From assembly GCF_024139115.2 (NCBI RefSeq), contig NC_085141.1, forward strand, positions 247,550,096 through 247,614,095: DNA of 64,000 nt. Reading direction: 5' to 3'. Positions within the stretch are counted from its first letter, which is position 1, and each line of letters begins with the position of its first letter. Origin of the DNA: Armigeres subalbatus. Lineage: Eukaryota; Arthropoda; Insecta; Diptera; Culicidae. Positions 23,151-32,639 of the stretch are shown here, one piece after another. A program made the translations under genes and the position numbers. Below the pieces are notes generated by a model. The model worked only from the letters and a program-made list of their open reading frames with translations. It had not been told where the DNA came from and did not search any database.

Positions 23151-23734
23151 CCTTCTTCACCTTACCCCTTCTTCATTCTCCCTTCTTGCATCTTCCTTCT
23201 TCTATCTGTCTTTTTTTTTGCTTCTTCTTCTTTTTTTCGCTCTTTTTTCTTCTTTGTTACTCTTTTTTCCTTCTTCCTTTCTCCCTCTTCTTCTTTCTGC
23301 TTCCTCTCTCTTCTTCTACTTTTATTTTCCTCTTCCTTCTTCTCCTTTTATTTTCCTCTTCCTTCTTTCTTCTTCCTCTTCCTTCTTTCTTCTTCCTCTT
23401 CCTTCTTTCTTTTTTCTTCTTTCCTTCTTCTTCCTTTGTCTTTTATCCTTCTTTCTTTTTCATTCTTTCTTGTTGCTTCTTTCTTTCTGTTGTTTTTTTT
23501 TTGCTTTTTTCCTTCTTCTTTGTTCATTCTTTCTTATTCCTTCTTACTTCTTCCTCCTTTTTTCCTTTTTCATTCTTCCGTTCTACTTCTTCCTCACTTC
23601 GCACTACTCACTTCTCATTCCCCAGTTCTCGTTCGGCCTAATGACCATCCAGCCTAATGGCCTTCAGCCCAACGGCCTTCGGCGTAATGACCCAGCATCG
23701 GCGAAGGAAGAACTAAGAGTATGCGATAAGACAC

Positions 23735-23905
23735 TTTTTACTAACGAAACGAAACGAAACGAAATTTAAAATGTCTGTGTTGATTCGAAATGAAACGAAA
23801 CGAAATGTATATTTACTTTCGAAACTTCGAAACGATACGAAATCAACGTCCATTCAATTCGAAATTTTTCGAAACGAAACGAATTTTTTTTTCCGCGGAA
23901 TTTTT
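23735..23905. repeat. GAAACGAAACG repeat
   Basis: CGAAACGAAACGAAAT-type pentamer repeats pass into TTCCGCGGAA. A matching block rich in GAAATTCCGCGGAATT lies at 26,080-26,280, so the two may be ends of one decayed element. Confidence 0.5.
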
Positions 23906-24980
23906 ATTGAATAGATTTTACATTATGTACGCAATTCTGATTTCATTTTCTCAAAGTCAAATAACTGCTTTGCGACCAATAGAATTATAGTAACAGAAGA
24001 AGCAGTCTGTGATAAGTTGCCGTGTTCCCGTTTACCATTGGCAATAAGGCAATATCCCAGCATTTGTGCCGCTTTCAATGGAATTCGTCCTGGAGTGGGT
24101 GTTCCCGAATCTGATCAGTTTTATATTAGTTCAGCTTTATATCAATAAGTATGTATATAATAATAAAGTAATTGTGGGATTTTTCTACATTTTGATTAAA
24201 ATTCTTTTCAAAACCTTATTTCATTTAAGACTTATGTGATTATGTTGAAGCATACGCCATATTCATTTATCAGCGTGGTTTTATGGTATTGAGCTAAATA
24301 AAAACCAGAATATACGCAGATAGATAATTGTTTATAGCTTACATTTGCTCGCTAGACGAATCCTCTGCACCTTTCTAAAATGCACAAAGATATGTCTTTT
24401 AGTTTGTGTTTCAAAAATGTGATCGCTAAGCTTTTATGACTGCAGTTTGCCAGGTAAGAAGAAATAATGTTTACTGCCTCCTACAAAAACTTGTAACAAA
24501 GGGATATCATTTCCTTTTTCAAAGGAGTCTTATATTTTAAGTTTGCCATTTGAGGTGTTTTTCAGATATTGCGAAAAAAGATTCTGCTGCGGGTGGGACT
24601 TGAACCCACCCTTTTTCATTAAGTACACGGACGTATTACCAATTATACAACAGCTGCCCTTGCGAGAAGTTGTTTCATAACCAGCTAATAATAATGGGAT
24701 ATCAGTAAATTCCCCGTATCCATCGAATCTCACTTCCCTCAAAAGTCATTAATCAAGAAAAATATAGTCTTATATACAATCAACTCGACGAATCAAGGTA
24801 TTGTCTGTTTGTCCTTGTATATGTGTTTGTTCCTATGAAGCATGCAAGAATTGTTGCCAAATTTGCATCCTCAACCGACTTCAATTGAGTGTAAGAAACA
24901 GCTGCTATGGACAGTATGAGCCGGCCACGCCCTTACAGTCAATTTAGGATAAGGAGAGGAAAATTAGTTTGATACTCATT
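23906..24980. other. Non-coding gap containing a tRNA-like sequence
   Basis: AT-rich DNA with no supportable protein gene. The only notable structure is the tRNA-like segment at 24,586-24,657. Confidence 0.4.
24586..24657 (-). tRNA. Degenerate tRNA-like sequence
   Basis: On the minus strand a 72-nt cloverleaf can be drawn. There is a D arm GTATAATTGGTAATAC, an anticodon loop GTACTTA preceded by an imperfect stem, and a strong T arm GTGGGTTCAAGTCCCAC. The acceptor stem pairs at only 5 of 7 positions and the anticodon stem at 4 of 5. It is more likely a tRNA pseudogene or old SINE head than a functional tRNA. The anticodon would read ACT. Confidence 0.4.
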
Positions 24981-24981
24981 A

Positions 24982-25542
24982 TTATAAGACTAATTTATTT
25001 GTGGACGCAGTAGCGCCTGAGGCAATTTTTTTTAAATTTAAACGGTTCATTAATTCATGCATTAAAACAGTCAAATTTTCAACGTCTGTTGTCTGTGATT
25101 TTTTCATCAAATGCTGTGTCAGGTTGTCTAAGGTTGTCACTGGTTTTGTTTTTTGCATCTGATGGTAAAAAAGAGTTGAAGTTTCAAATATTTTATTTTT
25201 TGTGAGAATTTCCCCGCGTGCTGCGTCTGGTTGGCTAGTCACCGGACAGACAAAGAGGGCTATTAAGGTTCCCCCAAACACACGCGACACGACAGTCGCG
25301 ACGCGATTATATCGCTTGGTGACAGCGATTCTGTCGCCGTTGGTATAGAAGCGTAAATAGAACATTGCCTGCAGCGACCCAACGATAGAATCGCGGCGAC
25401 TAGTTGTCGCGGTCGCCGCGATGAAATCGCTTAGGTCTGGGGGAGCCTTTATATATATGATGATGAGAGGAAGTCTCTGCATCCCCGTGAGCACCACGTG
25501 AAAATCTTTGATTTGTTGAAAAGTTAATTCATGTGAAGCCAC
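24982..25542 (-). pseudogene. ORF of unknown family interrupted in frame by a MITE
   Basis: A 187-codon open frame on the minus strand; the first codon is GTG, so it is an open frame rather than a defined gene start. The middle 61 codons plus one duplicated codon come from the MITE at 25,266-25,448. The outer parts read as a single protein: N-terminal ELTFQQIKDFHVVLTGMQRL, and a helical C-terminus with LDNLTQHLMKK and LMHELMNRLNLKK. No family recognised. It could be an exon or a relic of an older element. Confidence 0.35.
25266..25448. mobile_element. 183-bp PIF/Harbinger-type MITE
   Basis: TIRs AGG(T/C)TCCCCCA at both ends, flanked by TTA (25263-25265 and 25449-25451), the standard PIF/Harbinger 3-bp duplication. 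The interior is rich in CGCGAC and GTCGCG words, so it can fold extensively. Its length plus duplication (186 bp) is a multiple of three, and its minus-strand frame is open throughout. Confidence 0.85.
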
Positions 25543-28015
25543 CTTGGTAGGCGACTAAATATTTATTATAAACGAAGTTATTTTAAAAACTCGAAGACGA
25601 AAACCGTGTTTTCCTTAGGGCTTCCTTAACTCTTAAGCGGTGCTTAGTCATGCGCTTAAACCTGGTTTGAGGCATAAGCGGTGAAGAAGTTGGCCTTCAA
25701 TAAAAAAGAGGCACACTAAAAATACTTCACACGGGCATTAGGAATTCACGCCACGACTTTGCCTCTTGGACAAAGTTGTACTGATCTGATTCATATATAA
25801 TTACATTTACACTCTGAGCCTGACGTCTTAAATATTGAGTCGGATCACTTTTGAAACAAAAAGTTGATAGAAGATATTTTTCGTTTCCCGTTGGACATTT
25901 CTAGCAAAACACCGAAGACGTTTTATAGAAGAAAACTTAATACGTATTTATCCATTCAGAATGGGATTATGTAGTAGGGGTTAATAGAATTTTTTTTAAA
26001 ACGTTTTGAAAATAGTTTAATGATTTTGTTCAGCGGCGCAGTCAAAATAAATAAAAATGATAAAACACGACCGTATGGCTCAAGTCGAAATTTGTTTCGA
26101 AATTCCGCGGAATTCCGTAAGGTTCCGTTATAAGCTAGCTTTTTCTAGCGAATTTTTTGTAATTTTACGAAACGAGACGAAATCAAGGAATCTGATTTCG
26201 CCATGCTCAAATTCCGCGAAATTCCGCGGAATTTCGTTTCGAACCACCTGAAACGATTTTTTTCGAAATTCCGCATATGCTTAGGAAGAACTTCTCATTT
26301 TTCACTTTTTGCTAATTCGGCCTAATGACCTTCGGCCTAATGGCCTGACACCTTTTGGAACTGTACACGCACTGAGGAAACTGGACGTATGATTTCCAAT
26401 CAAACGCCTTATGAAAATTTGCCATAAGGAATCGGTATGAATTTCAATATGTTGCCTTATGAAAGATGATTTATATTTAAAAAAAAGTAAAGTGCAGCAG
26501 ACTGGGTCAGACAGACAGACTACGGACGTCGGGATCGGGAGGCCGGTATGTAGACCACAAGCCCATCGACGCTTGAAGACTTTTGAAGGTAACTGCGTAT
26601 AAAAAGCACTGTTGGTGGAATATTCAGTCGAAGATTCATAAGGCGCCAGTTATGAATTTCGCTAGTCCAGTTCGCTGAGTGCAGAAAAAATAAAGAACCT
26701 AAAAAAAAAGTTTAAAGAACTCAACTTTGAGTACGAAGTTCAAATTTTAAACTCAATATTAGGTAGTTTTCTCATTCCCTCTCATGAATGATATTATAAA
26801 CAAAGAGAGCTGCATCGATCCAACGTGTGCTCTTCCGTGGAAGAAGCCAAATTTGAGTTGTTTTCACCATAGTCTCGGGTGAGTGAAAATAACATAAATT
26901 TGAGTTGGTGAAACTTCATAGTGGGTGAAAATTCAACACGGGAGTAAAGGCAAAGTACTTACCGGATTTTCTCGCATTTTACTTATTTTTGGCTTCTTCC
27001 ACGCAAGGGTGGATTTGAGTGAAAGGAACCGTAAAGTGAGTTGTTTCGCGGTTCCGTGTAGTTCTTGCAAAAGTTGTCATACACGGATAACCTCAGAAAC
27101 TCATTAATGGGTAAAATTTCACTCATTTCAGAGAATAAGTGGATCTACTCATTTAATGAGTAAACTTGCTTTTACTCATTAATGAGTAAACGACATATAC
27201 GTCAAAAAATGTGGAATATTTACCCATTTTTAAAAATGAAATTAAATCTAAAAATGGGTAAATTACTCCCATTTTTGAGAATAAAATTTCGTGAGGTTTT
27301 AAAATATTCTTTTCGATTACAATAATATAATAATTCCATGGAATAATTCAAATCAAAGTCGCACATTTATTTAAATTTGATAATTGTCATACAACGGTAC
27401 CAGATAGTAACCAAGATAGTTACACATATTTTTGATCCTAATCTAACAAGGAAACATAAATAACCGGAACGGGCTGCCGAATCCGTTGTTCACGCTGTGA
27501 GTTGGTTTCCCGATCAGGATGCAGAACCACATGGACGATCACGACAATCACGCATGATTCTCGGCATGCTTTTGCTTTGATTCTGAAAGAATATGTTATT
27601 TGTTCACAGTATGTAAAAAATAGCAACAAACTATCCAGGATATTTACTCACCTGTTTCTCTCTGTGTTTTATTAGACGTTTTATGCGATTAGTTTCCGTT
27701 TATTATCAATATTTTCATTAATTTAAGAATTTTCTTGAGCAGCCTCGAATTTGTAAATAAAACTGTCAAAGTATATATGGTCAAAGTATATAAAGTCATA
27801 TATGGCGAGAAAATAGAAAAAAATCGAACCGGCGTCCAACGGCAAACGTCAAATCACTTGATGCACGGGAAAAAATGTTGGTTTATTTTTTGTATGTTAT
27901 GTTGAATATAATGTTGAATATTAATATCAAAGAGAATGTGTAACTTAAAACGAATGTAATATGCCGCTTCATTTTTTAAATACATTTTATGCTACTTTCA
28001 AGTAATTTCGTCATA
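25543..28015. other. Non-coding gap with repeat fragments
   Basis: Holds the CCGCGGAATT block (26,080-26,280), two GGCC-type units (26,314-26,345) and a cluster of ACTCATTAATGAGTAA-type palindromes (27,090-27,290). At 27,865 CACGGGAAAAAATGTTG resembles the ends of the transposon that starts at 28,018. No gene supported. Confidence 0.4.
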
Positions 28016-28116
28016 TATGCACGGGTAAAAATCCGGAACTCAAAAGTGGCTAAATGAGTCATGATTTCGGGAAAAAGGTGTGTTTTTATGTTATAAAAAT
28101 ACACCATGAAAAATGG

Positions 28117-28213
28117 TCATGATATCATGACTTATTTTGTCGTAACGTGACTTTGGCGTTACGTTTTTGGTATTTGATGACGAAAAATAGCAAGCGGAGT
28201 CATGATATCATGA
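28117..28213. promoter_or_regulatory. Subterminal palindromes, left side
   Basis: Two exact copies of the 14-bp perfect palindrome TCATGATATCATGA (28117-28130 and 28200-28213), plus a partial copy GTCATGATTTCGG at 28,059. Probable binding sites for the transposase or the partner protein; this is inferred from position and repetition. Confidence 0.55.
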
Positions 28214-28503
28214 AGCATATATTGTCCATCTCGAGAAAAAAACAAGCTCAGCGGTTTTGGCTAGTGACAGCAGAGTCACTGCGAAAACACGCCCGCCGTT
28301 CATGCAGGAGTAGCTTTTTGATAAAGAAACTTTTTTTTGCTCGTTGACATCAATGTTTCACTGTGAAGTAGTTTAGCTACTCCACATTGTGATTTGTTTA
28401 TTTTGCTGTTATGTCAATCTCGTGTGCAACGATTAGAATCGTCGGTGGAGCATAATAAACAAAAACATCTTTGCTACCGTTTCAGTTGTTTGGAAACATC
28501 GGA

Positions 28504-29867
28504 ATGGAGGAGCCGGAAAATGAAACCTCCACGGAGGGCCTTTTTTTGGAAGCAAACGTCGAAATTACAAGTGCAAGTGAAAGTGAGGATGTTGTTTTAA
28601 TGCAATACGGTGAAGGATTCGATGACCCGTTAGATTTGGATGTCAGTGCTTCGAAATATTCACCACAGTTCTTGGACGAGGAATATCTTCAAAATGATGA
28701 TTCCTGGAGCGCCAATAACAGCAATGAAAGTGTCGGTATGCAATCTGCAGGTTCTTCAGCAGGACGAAAGGTTGGTATATGTGCGGAATCATTCACTTCC
28801 ATGATAGTCAGTTTAAACAGTTAATCAGTATAATCAGCATTCACTTTTACATACGAATGTTGTTTTCAGAGATGTCAATCCGAGCCTTCCGATGGAACTG
28901 CTGGGTCTCCGACGAAGAAACCCAATGAGCCATACAAGTTCCACTTCAAAGCGGCCGTGTTTGAAAAACGTTTCAAGAACCAAAAATCGCTAGATCCGTG
29001 TGGGTCGCTATCGGTAGGAGGCAACAGTGTTGAAAATGTTGTAAAACAAGTCTGGGATTTTTGCTCCAAGTTCATCCACCGAGCAGCCATATTCAACGAC
29101 TCAATTCACGAAACTCTGGATGATTAGGAAAATCGAGGCCCGGCTGCAATAGTATCATGGAATGAAGAAGCTCCGTGTTTCGAGAACCGTGACAACTTTA
29201 TTGTATTCCAGGACAAGTCCAGTAAACGCAACTATCTTCCTACAAAGATTGACCAATCGATGCTGCGAAACTGGGTATCGAAAGACATCTCAATAATTGT
29301 TTACCGATTTTCCGATTCTGTGACTAACCTTCGCAGAATGAATTTATTGGAACAACATTTGCTGCGGCCGTTCGAGAAACATAGAGCAGGGCGGAATCTC
29401 TCGTTTCTGTCAACAAATTGAAAAATCAACTCAAGGAAAATCACGGCAGGTATTTGAGTGGTGACGATATCAATTGGGGATGCTGGGCGAGCTGGATTGC
29501 AAGTAAGTCAGCCGAAAAGCGAGAACAGCTGTTGAAGGAAACGCCACCGGAACATCTCATCAGTTTGTTTTCATCAGTACCAGTTCACAGTGACACACTA
29601 CTCGAGAAAGGTCGTTTGGATTTACAGGTTGCCAATACGATTAACAACGCCTACAGTAGAATCCTTAAGAACCTCAAAAACGATTTCGATAACATCCAAA
29701 AAGCTTCTTCGATTATGGGAAAAAGGATTGCGTTGATGGAGTCTAAACAAAAGGAGTACGATGAAATGTTGCGTGCAATGAACAGCTCCGTTACTGCAAG
29801 GGAAAATCGTTTCTCATTAGAATTGGCTCAAACTGTTGCTGACTGCATCGATGTTGATCACGAATAA
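28504..29867 (+). pseudogene. Transposon partner gene of unknown family (broken)
   Basis: The product has no family I recognise. Exon 1 (28504-28770) starts with ATG and encodes 89 residues, very acidic (MEEPENETSTEG, ESEDVVLMQYGEGFDDPLDL). A 99-bp intron with GT at 28771 and AG at 28868-28869 keeps phase 0 into exon 2. Reading then passes an in-frame TAG (29125-29127), continues through WNEEAPCFENRDNF and SMLRNWVSKDISIIVYRF, needs one frameshift near 29,385, and runs through INWGCWASWIASKSAEKREQ to the TAA at 29,865. The last ~90 residues look like a coiled coil. AATAAA signals lie at 29,897 and 29,912. With one stop and one shift the copy is dead, yet splicing and frame are otherwise preserved. 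It lies tail-to-tail with the transposase, 107 bp apart. Confidence 0.65.
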
Positions 29868-29974
29868 TGCTCAGGTGATTGTAATTTCATTCGGACAATA
29901 AAAAGTTAAAGAATAAAGTTGAATTATCTCATTTATTAATACTGTTTTATCGTGTTTGATCGAAGCTCTCAAAA

Positions 29975-31006
29975 TTACACATTATTTTGACATAATCCAA
30001 TACTGGGGTCGAAAGTACCGCCGGGCAAATATCCAGCCTTACGAAAAATGTTTACGCAGTCCCTGTTTTTGAAGGATTTGAATGCTTTCGCTATTATTAT
30101 AGCTAGATCTTCTGAGCTGTTTTCTACGTAAGTTCTTTTTAAGTACTTTTTTATATATCCGAAGACCAGTTCAATAGGATTGTAGAATGGTGCATAGGCT
30201 GGCAAAAATATTACAATTATTCCCATTGAACGAAGATACTCGACAATAGATCGGTGACAATGTATCCTTGCTCCGTCCATAATCCACAAGGAATACTGAC
30301 CTGGATATTGCTTCGCTTTACCAGATGATATGAATTGACGAATACAATCAAAAAATTTGGCCCGAGTGAAGGTACCTTCAGTTGAATACGTTTCAAGTAT
30401 TCCGTTGCAACCGAGAAAACTTAGAAGAGAACAGCGGGGTCGTCGTACAAATTCACCTCGGTATACAAGTTTCTCTCCTACGGGTGCATAGCCTTTAGTT
30501 CGGAGCATACTCCGGTTATCGCAAGATACTTCATCTAAGAACAACAGATTATGGATATCCCAATGAAACTCATTTAACTCAATGAAAAAACGGTATATCT
30601 CCGTTTGTCGCAATTGAACTGCACGACGCTCCAAAACTTTCCAGGTGTAGCCTTCAGACAGTAAGATTCTACTTATCGAAGCAGTGCTGATAGATTTTTG
30701 GAAACGTTGTGTGAATTTAAATTTGGCCTCGTCTAAGAACAGTACCGGATTCTCTCTGTACGTATTGACTATCCATGTCCGTTCTTCCGTCCCGAATCGC
30801 AGATACACTTTAGCCCTCTCTTTACGATCGAAGCATTCGTTCCGTTCATACGAATTAATCCAGCTAGTAATAGTTGAAGGATGTTTGGCGTAAATTTTTG
30901 CAAGCCGGGCTTTGGAATAACCTAAATAATAATATCCATACAGGCAATGGTAGACAGTGTTGCGTGAAGCATGATGATTCAGCACTTTTTCCCGAATATC
31001 GCGCAT
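29975..31006 (-). CDS. DD34E transposase (IS630/Tc1/mariner superfamily)
   Basis: Intact 343-residue frame starting at ATG (31004-31006). Residues ~25-60 form a helix-turn-helix (YSKARLAKIYAKHPSTITSW), and ~70-128 a second DNA-binding-like region ending SRILLSEGYTWKVLERRA. The catalytic domain shows LLFLDEVSCDN (Asp158), LWIMDGARIH (Asp244) and FYNPIELVFGYIK (Glu279). The last two are separated by 34 residues, giving DD34E. Length matches the superfamily. The enzyme would cut at the inverted ends and reinsert at TA. A TTTATT (AATAAA on the minus strand) lies just past the stop. No stops or frameshifts, so this copy could be recent. Gambol of Anopheles is another DD34E mosquito family; whether this belongs there is unknown. 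Confidence 0.88.
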   Translation of the reverse strand: MRDIREKVLNHHASRNTVYHCLYGYYYLGYSKARLAKIYAKHPSTITSWINSYERNECFDRKERAKVYLRFGTEERTWIVNTYRENPVLFLDEAKFKFTQRFQKSISTASISRILLSEGYTWKVLERRAVQLRQTEIYRFFIELNEFHWDIHNLLFLDEVSCDNRSMLRTKGYAPVGEKLVYRGEFVRRPRCSLLSFLGCNGILETYSTEGTFTRAKFFDCIRQFISSGKAKQYPGQYSLWIMDGARIHCHRSIVEYLRSMGIIVIFLPAYAPFYNPIELVFGYIKKYLKRTYVENSSEDLAIIIAKAFKSFKNRDCVNIFRKAGYLPGGTFDPSIGLCQNNV

Positions 31007-31378
31007 CCTAAATTGGTTGCTTTAGAGAGCATTAATATTTGCAACATAAAAACAATTAGTTCAAACATTCTACAAGTAATAGGTAACTTTAATTAAAATT
31101 GCATAAAAAACGAACAAAACACACCTACTACAGTTGCCGTCCCGTTGATAAAGCACTAAACGTCAAAATAGTCAAATCAATCAATAGTGCGTGTGACAGC
31201 GACTGTCATGCGAGTATTCTGACAGTCGCGATAAGACCGCCGCGCGATTCTAATAAAAGATAAGCGCGATAATACTTCAGATCAATGAAATCAAGTCATG
31301 AAAACAGAATCATAATTCATGAATCTGGTAGCTATCGTTCATGATTCTGATTGATTTGGCGAAAAATGGGAATTTAGG

Positions 31379-31392
31379 TCATGATATCATGA
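31379..31392. promoter_or_regulatory. Palindrome copy 3 (TCATGATATCATGA)
   Basis: Exact 14-bp palindrome upstream of the transposase start, in a stretch (31,280-31,480) full of partial TCATGA words such as AATCATAATTCATGA. Its position could allow autoregulation of the transposase promoter. Confidence 0.5.
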
Positions 31393-31849
31393 CTCATGCA
31401 CACTGGAACCATGAACTAAGATCATGTTAGTAGAATCATAATTCATGACTTTGGTAGCTGTCATTTATGATCCAAGGGTGTCATCTCAAAGTAAAAAATC
31501 AAAATAAATTTTAGATTGATAAATAAAAAACAATTAGTCTATTCTGTGGTATTGAGCTCATCAATTACCTACCAAACTCAAATAGATCAACATTTATAGT
31601 GGATGCATTTGTCACTACCATTAGGGATTATGTTGCAATTTTATTCTTTTGACAAAATTTACACATAAGTCCGATTGTTCAGCTGAATAAAGGTAAATAT
31701 TCTAATACACTTTCGTCGTCCATAATAATATTAAAACTTCTAGTGCACATAACAAAATTGTTCACTGAATGAGCTCTAGTCTAAGCAATCTATTCAACTT
31801 CCGCAGGTAATCCATCAGCTTAGGAAATATTTTGCTATTAACGGCAACT

Positions 31850-32304
31850 GCAGGAAGCAGATGTGGAATCGTACGGAAGTCCTGCTGTCTGCAGCATCGA
31901 TGTTGACGGCGATGGCTCCACCGTAAGATGCATGGTGGTTGGAAAACGTCTGGACGGATCTTGCTTGCTTCCACTTCATTTGGTGAATCCGCAACTTGAT
32001 TATGTTCCAAAAGGAATCGTTTGATTGGCGTTGCCGTGCACTTCCGTCTAAGGTACATCATGTTACAGCTGAGCTGGCACATCCCGTAGAGCTGCTGGAT
32101 TTCAACACAATTGTTCCATTCACTATATTTGTTTTAATGAAAAGTAAGAGATTTAAAAGAAAAATATTGCTTCCTGAAGATGCTGATGACACTCGCGAAT
32201 CCATGACAATTATACTCGCGGCACTCGCAAAAATACTACCGGGAACAACCGCATGGGACGCCTTGACCGAGATGAAAAAAATCGTTGCTGTCAAGATTGC
32301 GTAA
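31850..32304 (+). pseudogene. Possible third coding segment of the transposon
   Basis: Preceded by an acceptor-like AACTGCAG at about 31,850, one frame reads EADVESYGSPAVCSIDVDGD and CMVVGKRLDGSCLLPLHLVN before a stop near 32,023. An adjacent overlapping frame, open from 31,987, continues with HVTAELAHPVELLDFNTIVP, KSKRFKRKILLPEDADD and ILPGTTAWDALTEMKK to a TAA at 32,302. The two would join with one frameshift. No family recognised. It could be a relic exon of the partner gene's kin or captured host sequence. Confidence 0.35.
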
Positions 32305-32536
32305 CGTAACGAAAATTTATTGAATTGGATACATAATTTTGGATATTTGGGTCATGTTTCCATGACCTTGAGTCATGATTTCATGAATCTGAGTCATAAT
32401 TACATGACTCTGAGTCATGATTGCACGACTCAGCCGCATTATATTTTGTTTATGAAAATGCGAATGCATGTCATAACGCTCTGACACTCATATTACGAAA
32501 ACCCTAATTTTTAATTAAAAATAATCGTCGTTTGGG

Positions 32537-32571
32537 TCATGATATCATGAATTGTAGTCATGATATCATGA
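32537..32571. promoter_or_regulatory. Subterminal palindromes, right side
   Basis: Two exact TCATGATATCATGA copies (32537-32550 and 32558-32571) lie 67-100 bp from the right end. They mirror the left pair, which lies further in (about 100-195 bp). Partial copies fill 32,350-32,430. Confidence 0.55.
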
Positions 32572-32639
32572 AGCAACAAGTTTTATGATTTCATGACTTT
32601 TTCGTCATGAATCTGGCAACAAATTTTTTCCCGTGTGTA

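Larger units (their letters stand above)
21001..23664. mobile_element. 2.7-kb element with GGCCGAATG ends and purine arms
   Basis: The left end carries GGCCATTGGGCCGAATGAGA, then ACTGGGGAGTGAGGAGTGAG and ~290 bp of purine repeat. The right end is the mirror: ~440 bp of pyrimidine repeat, then CACTTCTCATTCCCCAGT and GTTCGGCCTAATGACC. The first ~50 bp of each arm align as inverted repeats. The 1.7 kb between has no transposase and holds a separate MITE at 22,159. The long Phe/Ser/Leu frames at 23,186-23,769 are repeat translations. Confidence 0.65.
28018..32637. mobile_element. 4.6-kb two-gene DD34E DNA transposon
   Basis: The left end reads TGCACGGGTAAAAATC; the right end, complemented, reads CACACGGGAAAAAATT. 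TA flanks both ends (28016-28017 and 32638-32639), the insertion mark of the IS630/Tc1/mariner superfamily. Inside are a DD34E transposase on the minus strand (29,975-31,006), a spliced, broken second gene on the plus strand (28,504-29,867), and a possible third coding segment (about 31,850-32,304). The sequence TCATGATATCATGA occurs five times, all within about 1.3 kb of an end, with many partial copies. The size and second gene are unusual for the superfamily, where a single transposase gene between short ends is the rule. Confidence 0.75.

Noticed and set aside
23186..23769. Hydrophobic ORFs of 151 and 183 codons
   Set aside because: Translation of a degenerate CTTCTTCC pyrimidine tract.
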